Shown: positions 6,120 through 13,660 of the stretch, piece after piece
How the letters are laid out: the number at the start of each line of letters is the position of its first letter
Position numbering within the stretch: the first letter of the stretch is position 1
NCBI GenBank assembly: GCA_003509845.1
Contig: DOMR01000028.1
Span: 1 to 27,376 of the forward strand
Direction: 5' to 3'
Origin: Chitinophagaceae bacterium
GTDB lineage: Bacteria > Bacteroidota > Bacteroidia > Chitinophagales > Chitinophagaceae
DNA length: 27,376 bases
Program-made: the position numbers and the translations under genes
The notes under the pieces: model-generated
Databases searched by the model: none
What the model was told of the DNA's origin: nothing
Seen by the model: only the letters and a program-made list of their open reading frames with translations

Positions 6120-7964
6120 TTAGAATAATTTTTCTATCTCAGCAACTAATTCATGTTTCGCAATTGGGCTACCCATGATTCTATTAAATCCTTTAGCGTC
6201 AACAAAATATTTATCTCTAATAATTTTAATTAATTGGCCATTATTAATTTCAGGAATTAATACGGTTTCAAAATTTTTCAAAATATCGCCTAAGTTTCTA
6301 GGGAAGGGGCGTACATATTTTATATGTGCATGACTAACATCTTTCCCTTTTTCTTGTAATTCTTGTACCGCACTTTTAATGGTACCGTAAGTGGATCCCC
6401 AGCCTAACACCAATACTTTTCCTTTCTCTTTTCCGCTATCAATGGTTTGCAAAGGAATGTAATCAGCAATTTTTTCTACTTTCGCTTCTCTTGTTTTTAC
6501 CATGAACTCATGGTTATCTGAATCATAGCTTATATTACCAGTTTCCGCTTGTTTTTCCAAACCACCAATACGGTGTTCTAATCCTGGTGTACCAGGTATC
6601 GCCCATGGTCTTGCTAATTTTTCATTTCTTTTATATGGAAGGAATTTTTCTTCCCCCTCATCTAAGCTTGTTTTAAAATGAACTTCGATTTTAGGTAGCT
6701 CACTTGCAGTAGGATATTTCCATGGTTCAGCACCATTGGCAATATAACCATCACTTAATAATATAACTGGAGTCATGTGCTCAATTGCAATACGCACTGC
6801 TTCAAATGCCATTTCAAAACAATCACTTGGTGTTGAAGCTGCAATTACAGGAATAGGTGCTTCCCCATTTCTTCCATAATAAGCCTGCATCAAATCACTT
6901 TGTTCTGTTTTGGTTGGTAAACCTGTTGAAGGTCCACCTCTTTGAATATTTACAATCACTAAAGGAATCTCTAACATCATGGCTAAACCTAATGCTTCAG
7001 TTTTTAAAGCCATACCTGGTCCTGAAGTGGTTGTTAAACCAATCGATCCACCATAGCTAGCACCAATAGCCGCAGAAATACCCGCAATTTCATCTTCCGC
7101 TTGGAAAGTACGAATACCAAAATTTTTGTACTTACTTAATTCATGTAAAATATCAGTAGCAGGTGTAATTGGGTAAGATCCTAAAAATAATGGAAGACCA
7201 CTTTTTTGTGAACCAGCAATTAAACCCATTGATAAAGCTTGGTTACCCATAATACTACGGTAGTGACCAGCCTCCATTTTAGATTTCTCCACCTTATATC
7301 TAGTGGTAAATAATTCAGCAGTTTCACCATAAAAATAACCCGCTTTTAATACATCTACGTTGCTATTAAAAATGGTAGGTTTTTTACCAAACTTATCTTT
7401 TAAAAATTCAATCGTTGTTTCCAAGTTTCTATTGTAAATCCAATAGATTAGACCTAGTACAAACATATTCTTCGCGCGATCTCTTTCTTTATTTCCTAAT
7501 TCAGTGTATTCTTTTAAAGCTTCACGTGTTAATTTAGTTACATCTACTTTCACCAATTCATAACCATCCAAGCTACCGTCTTCCAAAGGATTCACACCAT
7601 CTTTATAAGCAGCTAGTCTTAAATTTTTGGTATCAAAACCTTCCAAGTTCGCAATAATTTTTCCGCCTTTTTTTAATCCCTTTAAATTTACTTTTAAAGC
7701 AGCTGCATTCATAGCAACTAAAACATCACAAACATCACCAGGTGTGTAAACGCGATTTGAACTAAAGTGAATTTGAAAACCACTTACTCCAGGAACGGTT
7801 CCTAATGGCGCTCTAATTTCTGCAGGGAAGTCAGGAAAAGTTGCTAAGTCAATACCTAATAGTGCGGTATTGTTAGTGAATTGCTGACCTGTTAATTGCA
7901 TACCGTCACCACTATCACCCGCAAACTTTATTACCACATCCTGTAAAACCACTTCATTTTGCAT
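6120..7964 (-). CDS. 2-oxoacid:ferredoxin (acceptor) oxidoreductase, fused gamma-alpha subunit (KorA-like)
   Basis: Subunit of a thiamine-diphosphate, iron-sulphur enzyme that oxidatively decarboxylates a 2-oxoacid (most likely 2-oxoglutarate) to acyl-CoA with reduction of ferredoxin. In its 614 residues, a gamma domain (about 10-195) starts with VIKFAGDSGDGMQLTGQQF and contains DVLVAMN. The alpha (pyrimidine-binding) domain, from about 235, has GSYPITPATDIL (262-273), FQAEDEIAGISAAIGASYGG, TTTSGPGMALKTEALGLA and QRGGPSTGLPTKTEQSDL. A C-terminal transketolase-like domain follows, with KVLVLGWGSTYGTI. The TPP-binding beta subunit normally follows directly; here the next gene downstream is the convergent nth, so beta is encoded elsewhere. 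The ATG is preceded by a TACCTTCG box. Substrate choice between pyruvate and 2-oxoglutarate is not settled. Confidence 0.9.
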   Translation of the reverse strand: MQNEVVLQDVVIKFAGDSGDGMQLTGQQFTNNTALLGIDLATFPDFPAEIRAPLGTVPGVSGFQIHFSSNRVYTPGDVCDVLVAMNAAALKVNLKGLKKGGKIIANLEGFDTKNLRLAAYKDGVNPLEDGSLDGYELVKVDVTKLTREALKEYTELGNKERDRAKNMFVLGLIYWIYNRNLETTIEFLKDKFGKKPTIFNSNVDVLKAGYFYGETAELFTTRYKVEKSKMEAGHYRSIMGNQALSMGLIAGSQKSGLPLFLGSYPITPATDILHELSKYKNFGIRTFQAEDEIAGISAAIGASYGGSIGLTTTSGPGMALKTEALGLAMMLEIPLVIVNIQRGGPSTGLPTKTEQSDLMQAYYGRNGEAPIPVIAASTPSDCFEMAFEAVRIAIEHMTPVILLSDGYIANGAEPWKYPTASELPKIEVHFKTSLDEGEEKFLPYKRNEKLARPWAIPGTPGLEHRIGGLEKQAETGNISYDSDNHEFMVKTREAKVEKIADYIPLQTIDSGKEKGKVLVLGWGSTYGTIKSAVQELQEKGKDVSHAHIKYVRPFPRNLGDILKNFETVLIPEINNGQLIKIIRDKYFVDAKGFNRIMGSPIAKHELVAEIEKLF

Positions 7965-7983
7965 ATAATCTTAAATTTGAGCA

Positions 7984-7991
7984 CGAAGGTA
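7984..7991 (-). promoter_or_regulatory. -7 promoter box of the oxidoreductase gene
   Basis: The minus strand reads TACCTTCG, one mismatch from TAnnTTTG, 19 bases before the ATG at 7964. The same octamer stands before the histidine kinase gene of this window. Confidence 0.45.
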
Positions 7992-8193
7992 CAAATCGTC
8001 GGCTTAAAATGGCTATTTTTTGACATTTTATTCTGCTTTTCTGCACTAAGTTTGCGCCTTCAATCACCCCCCTTTATGCCCTTTGCCCTGCTTTTTTATT
8101 ACTTCATCGCTTTTTTAGGAAATATTAGCCCTTTTTTTGATCTGAAATTAATGGGGGTGCCCCCTATGCACGGATAAAAAAGGGAGTTGAATA

Positions 8194-8295
8194 ATGGGGC
8201 GTACTGTAAGGGAATTAGCAAATTTTGCTTTTTTAACAGTTGGGCCATTTGCAAGTTTAGTAACTTTAGCTAAGCGAAGTAGTTTAGCTATTTAA
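8194..8295 (+). CDS. Possible small hydrophobic peptide, 33 residues
   Basis: An open frame of 33 codons that is too short for ordinary gene calls. ATG at 8194 is preceded by AGGGAG (8181-8186) with 7 bases between, a good Shine-Dalgarno, which is rare in this window. The peptide begins MGRTVREL, has an uninterrupted hydrophobic middle (about residues 8-26, ANFAFLTVGPFASLVTLA) and a basic end AKRSSLAI: the layout of a small single-span membrane peptide. Codon choice (TTA for leucine) matches neighbouring genes. It lies just upstream of, and on the same strand as, the BAX-inhibitor-like membrane protein, whose promoter box begins 15 bases after its stop. No family is recognised and chance cannot be excluded. 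Confidence 0.3.
   Translation: MGRTVRELANFAFLTVGPFASLVTLAKRSSLAI
8267..8290 (+). repeat. Short inverted repeat at the end of the small open frame
   Basis: TAGCTAA (8267-8273) and TTAGCTA (8284-8290) pair around a 10-base loop, followed by TTTAATT. Because TAGCTA is itself palindromic, TTTAGCTA also appears as a direct repeat (8265-8272, 8283-8290). It could be an operator or a weak terminator. Confidence 0.3.
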
Positions 8296-8309
8296 TTAAA
8301 ACAATTGTG

Positions 8310-8317
8310 TATTTTTG
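8310..8317 (+). promoter_or_regulatory. -7 promoter box of the BAX-inhibitor-like gene
   Basis: TATTTTTG matches TAnnTTTG exactly, 24 bases before the ATG at 8342. No -33 TTG at the usual spacing was found. Confidence 0.55.
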
Positions 8318-8341
8318 AGTCATTAATAAAATCAATTAATT

Positions 8342-9109
8342 ATGGCAATGTTTAAATCTAGTAATCCAACACTTACTGCAAAAATTTTTGATAAAAGTTT
8401 GCATGAAAATGCGAGTGCATTTGGTGTGATGAGTATTCGCGGCACGATGAATAAGTTTGGATTTTTATTATTGATGGTGATGGCTTCGGCAATGTATGTT
8501 TGGAATATTTATTCCGAAGGCAATGTATCAACGGCAAGTACATTAATGATAGCGGGCGCTATTGGTGGTTTTGTTTTAGCGATAGTGATGATGTTTAAAC
8601 CAACTTGGGCTGGTTATATTGCACCTGCCTACGGTATTTTAGAAGGTTTGTTTATTGGCGGTATCAGTGCATTTTTTAATGCAATGTTTCAAAAGTCATA
8701 TCCAAATATTGTGTTACATGCGGTGGGGTTAACTTTAGGTGTCGCATTGGCGATGTTTTTATTATACAATTTTAGAGTGATCAGTGTGACCAATCGTTTG
8801 CGTTCCATTATTATGTCAGCGACCTTGGGTATCGGTTTGTTTTATTTAATTGTTTGGATATTGGGTATGTTTGGCGTAGATATGGGCTTCGCGTTTGATA
8901 GCTCACCATTAAGTATTGGTATTAGCTTGTTTATTGTAGGAATAGCGGCACTCAACTTGCTTTTAGATTTTGATTCTATTGAAAAAGCAGCCGAAATGGG
9001 TGCCCCAAAGTATATGGAGTGGTATAGCGCTTTTGGTTTGTTAGTTACTTTAGTATGGTTATATCTTGAAATCTTGAGATTATTGAGCAAGTTAAATTCG
9101 AAAGATTAA
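8342..9109 (+). CDS. BAX inhibitor-1/YccA family membrane protein
   Basis: Integral membrane protein of 255 residues with about seven transmembrane helices filling residues 38 to 248. The N-terminal block FDKSLHENASAFGVMSIRGTMNKFGFLLL, the segment YGILEGLFIGGISAFF (about 99-114) and the C-terminal LLLDFDSIEKAAEMGAPKYMEWYSAFGLLVTLVWLYLEIL are typical of the longer bacterial YccA-like branch of the family. Some BI-1 proteins leak Ca2+ or protons through a pair of aspartates near the C-terminus; the DFDSIE segment is the matching region here. Cellular role unknown. It has its own promoter box and a strong terminator, so it is a single-gene transcript, possibly with the small peptide upstream. 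Confidence 0.9.
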   Translation: MAMFKSSNPTLTAKIFDKSLHENASAFGVMSIRGTMNKFGFLLLMVMASAMYVWNIYSEGNVSTASTLMIAGAIGGFVLAIVMMFKPTWAGYIAPAYGILEGLFIGGISAFFNAMFQKSYPNIVLHAVGLTLGVALAMFLLYNFRVISVTNRLRSIIMSATLGIGLFYLIVWILGMFGVDMGFAFDSSPLSIGISLFIVGIAALNLLLDFDSIEKAAEMGAPKYMEWYSAFGLLVTLVWLYLEILRLLSKLNSKD

Positions 9110-9133
9110 TCGCAACCTGCTTTTATAATATTT

Positions 9134-9169
9134 ACAGTCCCGGGTAGAACACTCGGGACTGTTTTTTTA
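9134..9169 (+). terminator. Intrinsic terminator of the BAX-inhibitor-like gene
   Basis: ACAGTCCCG (9134-9142) and CGGGACTGT (9154-9162) form a perfect 9-bp stem with an 11-base loop, followed by a T-run. It starts 24 bases after the stop codon. Confidence 0.9.
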
Positions 9170-9219
9170 TTGCTACCAACTTTATTTGAAAGTAGTCACA
9201 CATATGCGATGACTTATTC

Positions 9220-9231
9220 AATGAATTCATT
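9220..9231. promoter_or_regulatory. 12-bp palindrome upstream of the E1 promoter
   Basis: AATGAATTCATT is a perfect palindrome ending 22 bases before the -7 box at 9254, so it overlaps the -33 region. A candidate operator, unproven. Confidence 0.25.
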
Positions 9232-9253
9232 TTTTAGCTGTTATTAAAAATGG

Positions 9254-9261
9254 TAAATTTG
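9254..9261 (+). promoter_or_regulatory. -7 promoter box of the E1 dehydrogenase gene
   Basis: TAAATTTG matches TAnnTTTG exactly, 19 bases before the ATG at 9281. Confidence 0.55.
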
Positions 9262-9280
9262 AATCACAACCCAGTATTCC

Positions 9281-11272
9281 ATGAATTTTAAGCGCGGAAA
9301 ATTAGATAATGACCATCTGATTCATTTTTATCGCTCTTTGCTTTTGCCAAGAATGATAGAAGATAAAATGCTTGTGTTGTTAAGGCAAGGAAAAATTGGC
9401 AAATGGTTTAGTGGCATTGGGCAGGAAGCGATTTCGGTAGGTGCAACATTGGCCATGGAAAAAAATGAATGGATCCTGCCTTTGCATCGGAACTTAGGGG
9501 TATTCACGACTCGAAATATGCCATTGGCCAATTTATTTAATCAGTGGCAGGGAAATGCGTCAGGTTATTCGAAGGCAAGGGAACGCAGTTTTCATTTTGG
9601 TAGTAAAGCACATTATATATGTGGGATGATTTCACACTTGGGTCCGCAATTGGCCATTGCTGATGGTGTTGCGTTAGCGTATCAACAAAGAGGACAATTA
9701 AAAGCAACACTCGCCTTTACGGGGGAAGGCGGAACAAGTGAAGGTGATTTTCACGAAGCACTAAATGTTGCAGCGGTTTGGGGACTTCCTGTAATTTTTT
9801 TAATTGAAAATAATGGTTATGGTTTAAGTACACCTACCAATGAGCAATACCATTGTGAATATTTGGTAGATCGCGCTAAAGGTTATGGCATGGAAGGGGA
9901 GCGCATTGATGGAAATAATATTTTAGAAGTTTATCATACTATACAGCGTGCTAGGGAGTATTGTATCAATACGCAAAGGCCTTATTTGATTGAGTGTACC
10001 ACTTTCAGAATGCGCGGACACGAGGAAGCGAGCGGCGTAAAATATGTTCCAAAAAATTTGATGGAACAATGGTCTCGCAAAGACCCCATTAAAAATTACG
10101 AACAATTCTTGGTGCAGGAAAAAGTGCTAACCGAAATGCAGGTGGCAACCATACGCAATGAAATAAAAGATCATATTGATGCGGAATTAAACGATGCAAT
10201 GCAACCCCAATCCTTTGATATTTCTATTGATCAGGAATTGGCTGATGTGTTTGCTGCTAATGAAGGAAGTGCCATTACGCCCTATGAAAAATTGAATCAC
10301 CCTATTTTAAATTCAAAGCGATTTATTGAGGCAATATCGGAGGCGTTAAAACAAGCGATGGTTTTTTATCCAGAATTAATTTTAATGGGACAGGATATTG
10401 CAGAATACGGAGGCGCTTTTAAAGTAACCGAAGGTTTTGTTACGCAGTTTGGAAAGCAACGCGTTCGAAATACCCCAATATGCGAAAGTGCAATTGTAGG
10501 ATCGGCGCTTGGTTTAAGTTTAGAAGGAATAAAGTCGGTGGTTGAAATGCAGTTTGCAGATTTTGTTTCTGTTGGCTTTAATCAAATCGTAAATAATTTG
10601 GCTAAAATAAATTATAGGTGGGGACAAAATGCAGATGTGGTGATTCGAATGCCCACAGGTGCAGGTGTTGGCGCAGGTCCATTTCATTCGCAATCCAATG
10701 AAGCCTGGTTTACCCATGTGCCAGGATTGAAAGTGGTATATCCTTCTAATCCTGTTGATGCGAAAGGCTTGTTGATGGCTGCTATTGCAGATCCGAATCC
10801 TGTTTTATTTTTTGAACACAAAGCTTTGTATCGAAGCATTAGCGCGGATGTGCCAGATGAATATTATCAAATTCCAATGGGGAAAGCAAAGTTGGTGACT
10901 GAAGGTGAAGATGCTTGTATCATCACGTATGGCATGGGTGTTATTTGGGCGCAGCAATACCAAGAAAATCATCCATCAGTCGCTATCAGCATTTTGGATT
11001 TACGCAGTTTAGCCCCCTTAGATAATGAAGCGATTCGGGAAGTAGTAAAAGCAACTGGCAAGGTTTGTATACTACATGAAGATAATTTAACAGGTGGTAT
11101 CGGTGGTGAAATAAGTGCTTGGATTTCGGAACATTGTTTTCCATATTTAGATGCCCCCATTATGCGTTGTGCCTCATTGGACACACCGATTCCTTTTAAT
11201 TTAGCATTAGAAAAACAATACCTAGCCAATAGTAGACTAGAAGAAACCATGCAAAAATTACTAAGCTATTAA
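9281..11272 (+). CDS. 2-oxoacid dehydrogenase E1 component, alpha and beta subunits fused (branched-chain type)
   Basis: Thiamine-diphosphate decarboxylase of a 2-oxoacid dehydrogenase complex, 663 residues, with both E1 subunits in one chain. The alpha half (about 10-320) has KIGKWFSGIGQEAISVG, the TPP/Mg2+ motif as GEG(148-150) followed by NN (177-178), and YLIECTTFRMRGHEEA. The beta half (about 340-663) has the catalytic-region Glu in TPICESAIVG (398-407), QFADFVSVGFNQIVNN, FHSQSNEAWF and ILDLRSLAPLD. Such fusions are common in Bacteroidota and are usually assigned to branched-chain 2-oxoacids, making branched acyl-CoA starters for iso-fatty acids. The usual GDG of the cofactor motif is GEG here, a conservative change at a Mg2+ ligand. 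No E2 or E3 gene is adjacent. Pyruvate as substrate cannot be excluded. Confidence 0.93.
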   Translation: MNFKRGKLDNDHLIHFYRSLLLPRMIEDKMLVLLRQGKIGKWFSGIGQEAISVGATLAMEKNEWILPLHRNLGVFTTRNMPLANLFNQWQGNASGYSKARERSFHFGSKAHYICGMISHLGPQLAIADGVALAYQQRGQLKATLAFTGEGGTSEGDFHEALNVAAVWGLPVIFLIENNGYGLSTPTNEQYHCEYLVDRAKGYGMEGERIDGNNILEVYHTIQRAREYCINTQRPYLIECTTFRMRGHEEASGVKYVPKNLMEQWSRKDPIKNYEQFLVQEKVLTEMQVATIRNEIKDHIDAELNDAMQPQSFDISIDQELADVFAANEGSAITPYEKLNHPILNSKRFIEAISEALKQAMVFYPELILMGQDIAEYGGAFKVTEGFVTQFGKQRVRNTPICESAIVGSALGLSLEGIKSVVEMQFADFVSVGFNQIVNNLAKINYRWGQNADVVIRMPTGAGVGAGPFHSQSNEAWFTHVPGLKVVYPSNPVDAKGLLMAAIADPNPVLFFEHKALYRSISADVPDEYYQIPMGKAKLVTEGEDACIITYGMGVIWAQQYQENHPSVAISILDLRSLAPLDNEAIREVVKATGKVCILHEDNLTGGIGGEISAWISEHCFPYLDAPIMRCASLDTPIPFNLALEKQYLANSRLEETMQKLLSY

Positions 11273-11309
11273 AAAAGCCCCATCAATTTTATTTATTGAA
11301 TTAAGTAAA

Positions 11310-11338
11310 CAAGCCTACCCGTTTATGGGGTAGGCTTG
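11310..11338. terminator. Hairpin between the E1 and dipeptidase genes, probable terminator
   Basis: CAAGCCTACCC (11310-11320) and GGGTAGGCTTG (11328-11338) form a perfect 11-bp stem with a 7-base loop. On the minus strand it is followed by TTTACTTAATT, so it best serves the dipeptidase gene; on the plus strand A's follow. It may act in both directions. Confidence 0.65.
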
Positions 11339-11353
11339 AAAAAATCATAAGAG

Positions 11354-11400
11354 ATCGTATTAACAACCCTTATTTTTCTAATTAGGGTTGTTAATACGAT
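11354..11400. repeat. Perfect 17-bp inverted repeat spanning the dipeptidase stop codon
   Basis: ATCGTATTAACAACCCT (11354-11370) and AGGGTTGTTAATACGAT (11384-11400) are exact reverse complements 13 bases apart. The right arm encodes the last residues of the dipeptidase (RINNP), the stop lies in the loop, and the left arm is downstream. No T-tract follows closely on either strand. Confidence 0.85.
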
Positions 11401-12535
11401 AAACGCGTAAAAAATTCCCACCCAAAACTTTGCTGATATCTTTATTGGAATAACCCCTAGCGATTAATGCTTTTGTAAATACAGGATAGTCCACCACCGT
11501 TTTTAATTCCTTGGGCGCAGAATTAATACCATCAAAATCGGAGCCTAATCCAACATGATCAACACCCACTAATTTTACAATATGATCAAAGTGTTGCATG
11601 AGTTGTTCTAGGTCAGGTTTGATATTGCCACTTTCGCTTGGGTATTTGTCTGATACCATCGTGAATGCATATTCGCGTTGAATGCCTGTTGCTAATAAAG
11701 AATCAATTTCATTGGCATGTTTTTTTCTAAAGGCCGCATCTTTTTTTGAAAAGTTACTATCTACAAAACCAGAGAAAAAATTTAAATGAATTACACCGCC
11801 ATTTTTTCCTATCGCAATGATTTGATCATCTTTTAAATTTCTTGAAACAGGACAAATGCTATAAGCATTACTATGTGAGGCAATGACGGGTTTATTAGTT
11901 GTATTAATGGCGTCCCAAAAAGTGGTTTCGCCCACATGTGATACATCCACAATGATGCCTAGTTGATTCATGCGTTGTATAATTTCTTTCCCAAATGTAT
12001 TCAGCCCTTTTTTTCGGGTGAAATTTGGATTTTTTTCATCTGCATGCGAACTTGCCCAACTCGGTGAATTATTCCAAGTCAGTGTCATGTATCTAACACC
12101 ACGCGCATAAAAAGTATCTAATCTATTAATATCATCTTCAATCATATGACCACCTTCGACTCCATATTGTGCAATAAATTTATTCGCCTTCAACGCTTTT
12201 TGAATTTCTTTCCAAGTTTTTGCTACCACCATTTTGTCTCGATTACGCGCTGCAACTGCATCAATGGTATCCATTTCGCGCATCGCCCAAGCATAGGGAT
12301 TTACTTTTTCACCATCACACCAAATAGAGAATAATTGATAATCAACCCCGCCCTGCTTAAAACGGGCCAAATCTGAATGATTTGTTCCGGTCAAATCCTG
12401 GTCTAGGCTAACTTTTTTCTCGATACAAGCAGTAACACAGTCATTATGAGCGTCAACAAGTACTGATTTGAAATGAATCGCCTGCGCGCTTGCACTAGCT
12501 GAAACGAGGAGTAAAAGGGCTGCTAAATATTTCAT
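11378..12535 (-). CDS. Secreted membrane dipeptidase (peptidase family M19)
   Basis: Zinc dipeptidase of the renal dipeptidase family, 385 residues, exported by the signal peptide MKYLAALLLLVSASASAQA. The start at 12535 was chosen because an upstream in-frame start at 12583 would put 16 residues in front of this signal and run into the prfA promoter. Metal ligands of the family are visible: His30 and Asp32 (VDAHND), the bridging Glu127 (YGVEGGH), His200 (DVSHVGE) and His221 (ASHSNA), with the Asp333 region (GLGSDFDG). It likely cleaves dipeptides, including D-containing ones, in the periplasm; no lipobox cysteine is seen. The last codons are part of a 17-bp inverted repeat. It is divergent from prfA with 60 bases between start codons. 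Confidence 0.93.
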   Translation of the reverse strand: MKYLAALLLLVSASASAQAIHFKSVLVDAHNDCVTACIEKKVSLDQDLTGTNHSDLARFKQGGVDYQLFSIWCDGEKVNPYAWAMREMDTIDAVAARNRDKMVVAKTWKEIQKALKANKFIAQYGVEGGHMIEDDINRLDTFYARGVRYMTLTWNNSPSWASSHADEKNPNFTRKKGLNTFGKEIIQRMNQLGIIVDVSHVGETTFWDAINTTNKPVIASHSNAYSICPVSRNLKDDQIIAIGKNGGVIHLNFFSGFVDSNFSKKDAAFRKKHANEIDSLLATGIQREYAFTMVSDKYPSESGNIKPDLEQLMQHFDHIVKLVGVDHVGLGSDFDGINSAPKELKTVVDYPVFTKALIARGYSNKDISKVLGGNFLRVYRINNPN

Positions 12536-12570
12536 ACAATAGGATTGTTTTAATTGACAACTAAAATAAC

Positions 12571-12578
12571 TATTTTTG
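12571..12578 (+). promoter_or_regulatory. -7 promoter box of prfA
   Basis: TATTTTTG matches TAnnTTTG exactly, 17 bases before the ATG at 12596. It lies inside the upstream extension of the prfA frame, which argues against the earlier TTG start. Confidence 0.6.
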
Positions 12579-12595
12579 CGCACAGAAAAACGACT

Positions 12596-13660
12596 ATGTT
12601 AGATAAATTAGAAGCCATACAAGCTAGGTTTGAACAAGTGGGCGTGGCTTTGACCAACCCGGAAATCATTAATAACCAATCTGAGTTTGGTAAGATGAGC
12701 AAGGAGTACCGCGCTTTGGAAAAAATCATGCAACCTTTTGAGCGTTATAAAAGAGTTTTAGCGGATCATCAATTTGCCAAAGAGAGCTTAAATGGAGATG
12801 ATCCTGAGATGCGTGAACTAGGCAAGCTTGAATTGCCAGCATTAGAGGAGGAAAAAATACAATTAGAAAAGGACTTAACTAAATTATTAATCCCTAAGGA
12901 TCCGCAGGATGATAAAAATGCAATTATAGAATTAAGAGCGGGCACAGGCGGAGATGAAGCGAGTTTATTCGTAGGTGATTTATTAACCATGTATACCAGG
13001 TATTGTCAAAAGAAAGGATGGAAAGTAGCCATTGCAAGTGAGAGTGAAGGAACGGTTGGTGGTTATAAGGAAGTAATATTAGAAGTAGCGGGCGAAGATG
13101 TTTACGGTACCATGAAATTTGAAAGTGGTGTTCACCGTGTACAACGTGTTCCAAGTACGGAGACGCAAGGAAGGGTGCATACCTCAGCTGCAACAGTTGC
13201 GGTAATGCCAGAAGCGGAGGAGGTTGATTTTGTGTTGAATCCTGCAGATGTAAAAATGGAAACTTCCCGAAGTGGTGGTGCAGGTGGACAAAACGTAAAT
13301 AAAGTGGAGACCAAAGTAATGTTAACGCATATTCCAACAGGCACGGTGATCATTTGTCAAACAGAAAGATCGCAGTTAGGCAATAGAGAAAAAGCCATGG
13401 GTATGATGCGTACCAAATTGTTTGAAGAGCAAGTGCGCAAGCAAGAGGATGAAATTTCGCGTCATCGTAAAACATTGGTAAGCACCGGAGATCGTAGTGC
13501 AAAAATTAGAACTTATAATTGGCCACAAGGAAGAGTGACAGACCATCGCGTAGGGGTCACCTCTTATAATTTAGATGCAGTGATTAATGGAGAGATTGAA
13601 GAATTTATTGAAGCGCTTCAAGTTGCAGAGAATGCAGAAAAAATGTTGGTACAAAATTAA
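12596..13660 (+). CDS. prfA: Peptide chain release factor 1
   Basis: Class I release factor reading UAA and UAG and triggering peptidyl-tRNA hydrolysis, 354 residues. The start at 12596 (MLDKLEAIQARFEQVG) aligns with the family N-terminus; an in-frame TTG at 12554 would add 14 residues and span the promoter box. The codon-reading tripeptide of RF1 (PxT) is PST at 186-188 in RVQRVPSTETQGRVHTS, and the catalytic GGQ is at 230-232 in SRSGGAGGQNVNKVET. Only RF1 features are present: no RF2-type SPF motif and no internal frameshift. Its stop codon overlaps that of galE on the other strand, leaving no room for a terminator between them. Confidence 0.97.
   Translation: MLDKLEAIQARFEQVGVALTNPEIINNQSEFGKMSKEYRALEKIMQPFERYKRVLADHQFAKESLNGDDPEMRELGKLELPALEEEKIQLEKDLTKLLIPKDPQDDKNAIIELRAGTGGDEASLFVGDLLTMYTRYCQKKGWKVAIASESEGTVGGYKEVILEVAGEDVYGTMKFESGVHRVQRVPSTETQGRVHTSAATVAVMPEAEEVDFVLNPADVKMETSRSGGAGGQNVNKVETKVMLTHIPTGTVIICQTERSQLGNREKAMGMMRTKLFEEQVRKQEDEISRHRKTLVSTGDRSAKIRTYNWPQGRVTDHRVGVTSYNLDAVINGEIEEFIEALQVAENAEKMLVQN

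Larger units (their letters stand above)
7965..8341. other. 377-base intergenic region between divergent genes
   Basis: It holds a promoter box for the oxidoreductase gene on the minus strand, a G/C hairpin GGGGG-TG-CCCCC at 8152-8163, a possible 33-codon gene at 8194-8295, and the promoter of the BAX-inhibitor-like gene. An open frame on the plus strand from 7959 to 8177 overlaps the oxidoreductase start and looks spurious. No tRNA or known RNA family was recognised. Confidence 0.5.

Noticed and set aside
8152..8163. GGGGG-TG-CCCCC hairpin as a terminator or quadruplex
   Set aside because: The loop is too short for a stable hairpin, no T-run follows, and there is only one G-run, so neither idea is supported.
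7959..8177. 72-codon open frame on the plus strand at the oxidoreductase promoter
   Set aside because: It overlaps the start of the oxidoreductase gene antisense and runs through its promoter. Its composition (many Phe, Leu and Pro from T- and C-rich DNA) looks random and no ribosome site precedes it.
12536..12583. Longer dipeptidase N-terminus (start at 12583)
   Set aside because: It would place 16 polar residues before a clear signal peptide; MKYLAALLLL at 12535 is a far better start.
12924..13337. 137-codon minus-strand open frame inside prfA
   Set aside because: It is an antisense shadow of the conserved prfA coding region, rich in His and Leu, with no independent signals.
12758..13360. 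Unusual PST tripeptide in RF1 as a sign of altered stop-codon reading
   Set aside because: The RF1 motif is PxT with a variable middle residue, and all other RF1 features are normal; stop codons TAA, TAG and TGA are all used in the window.
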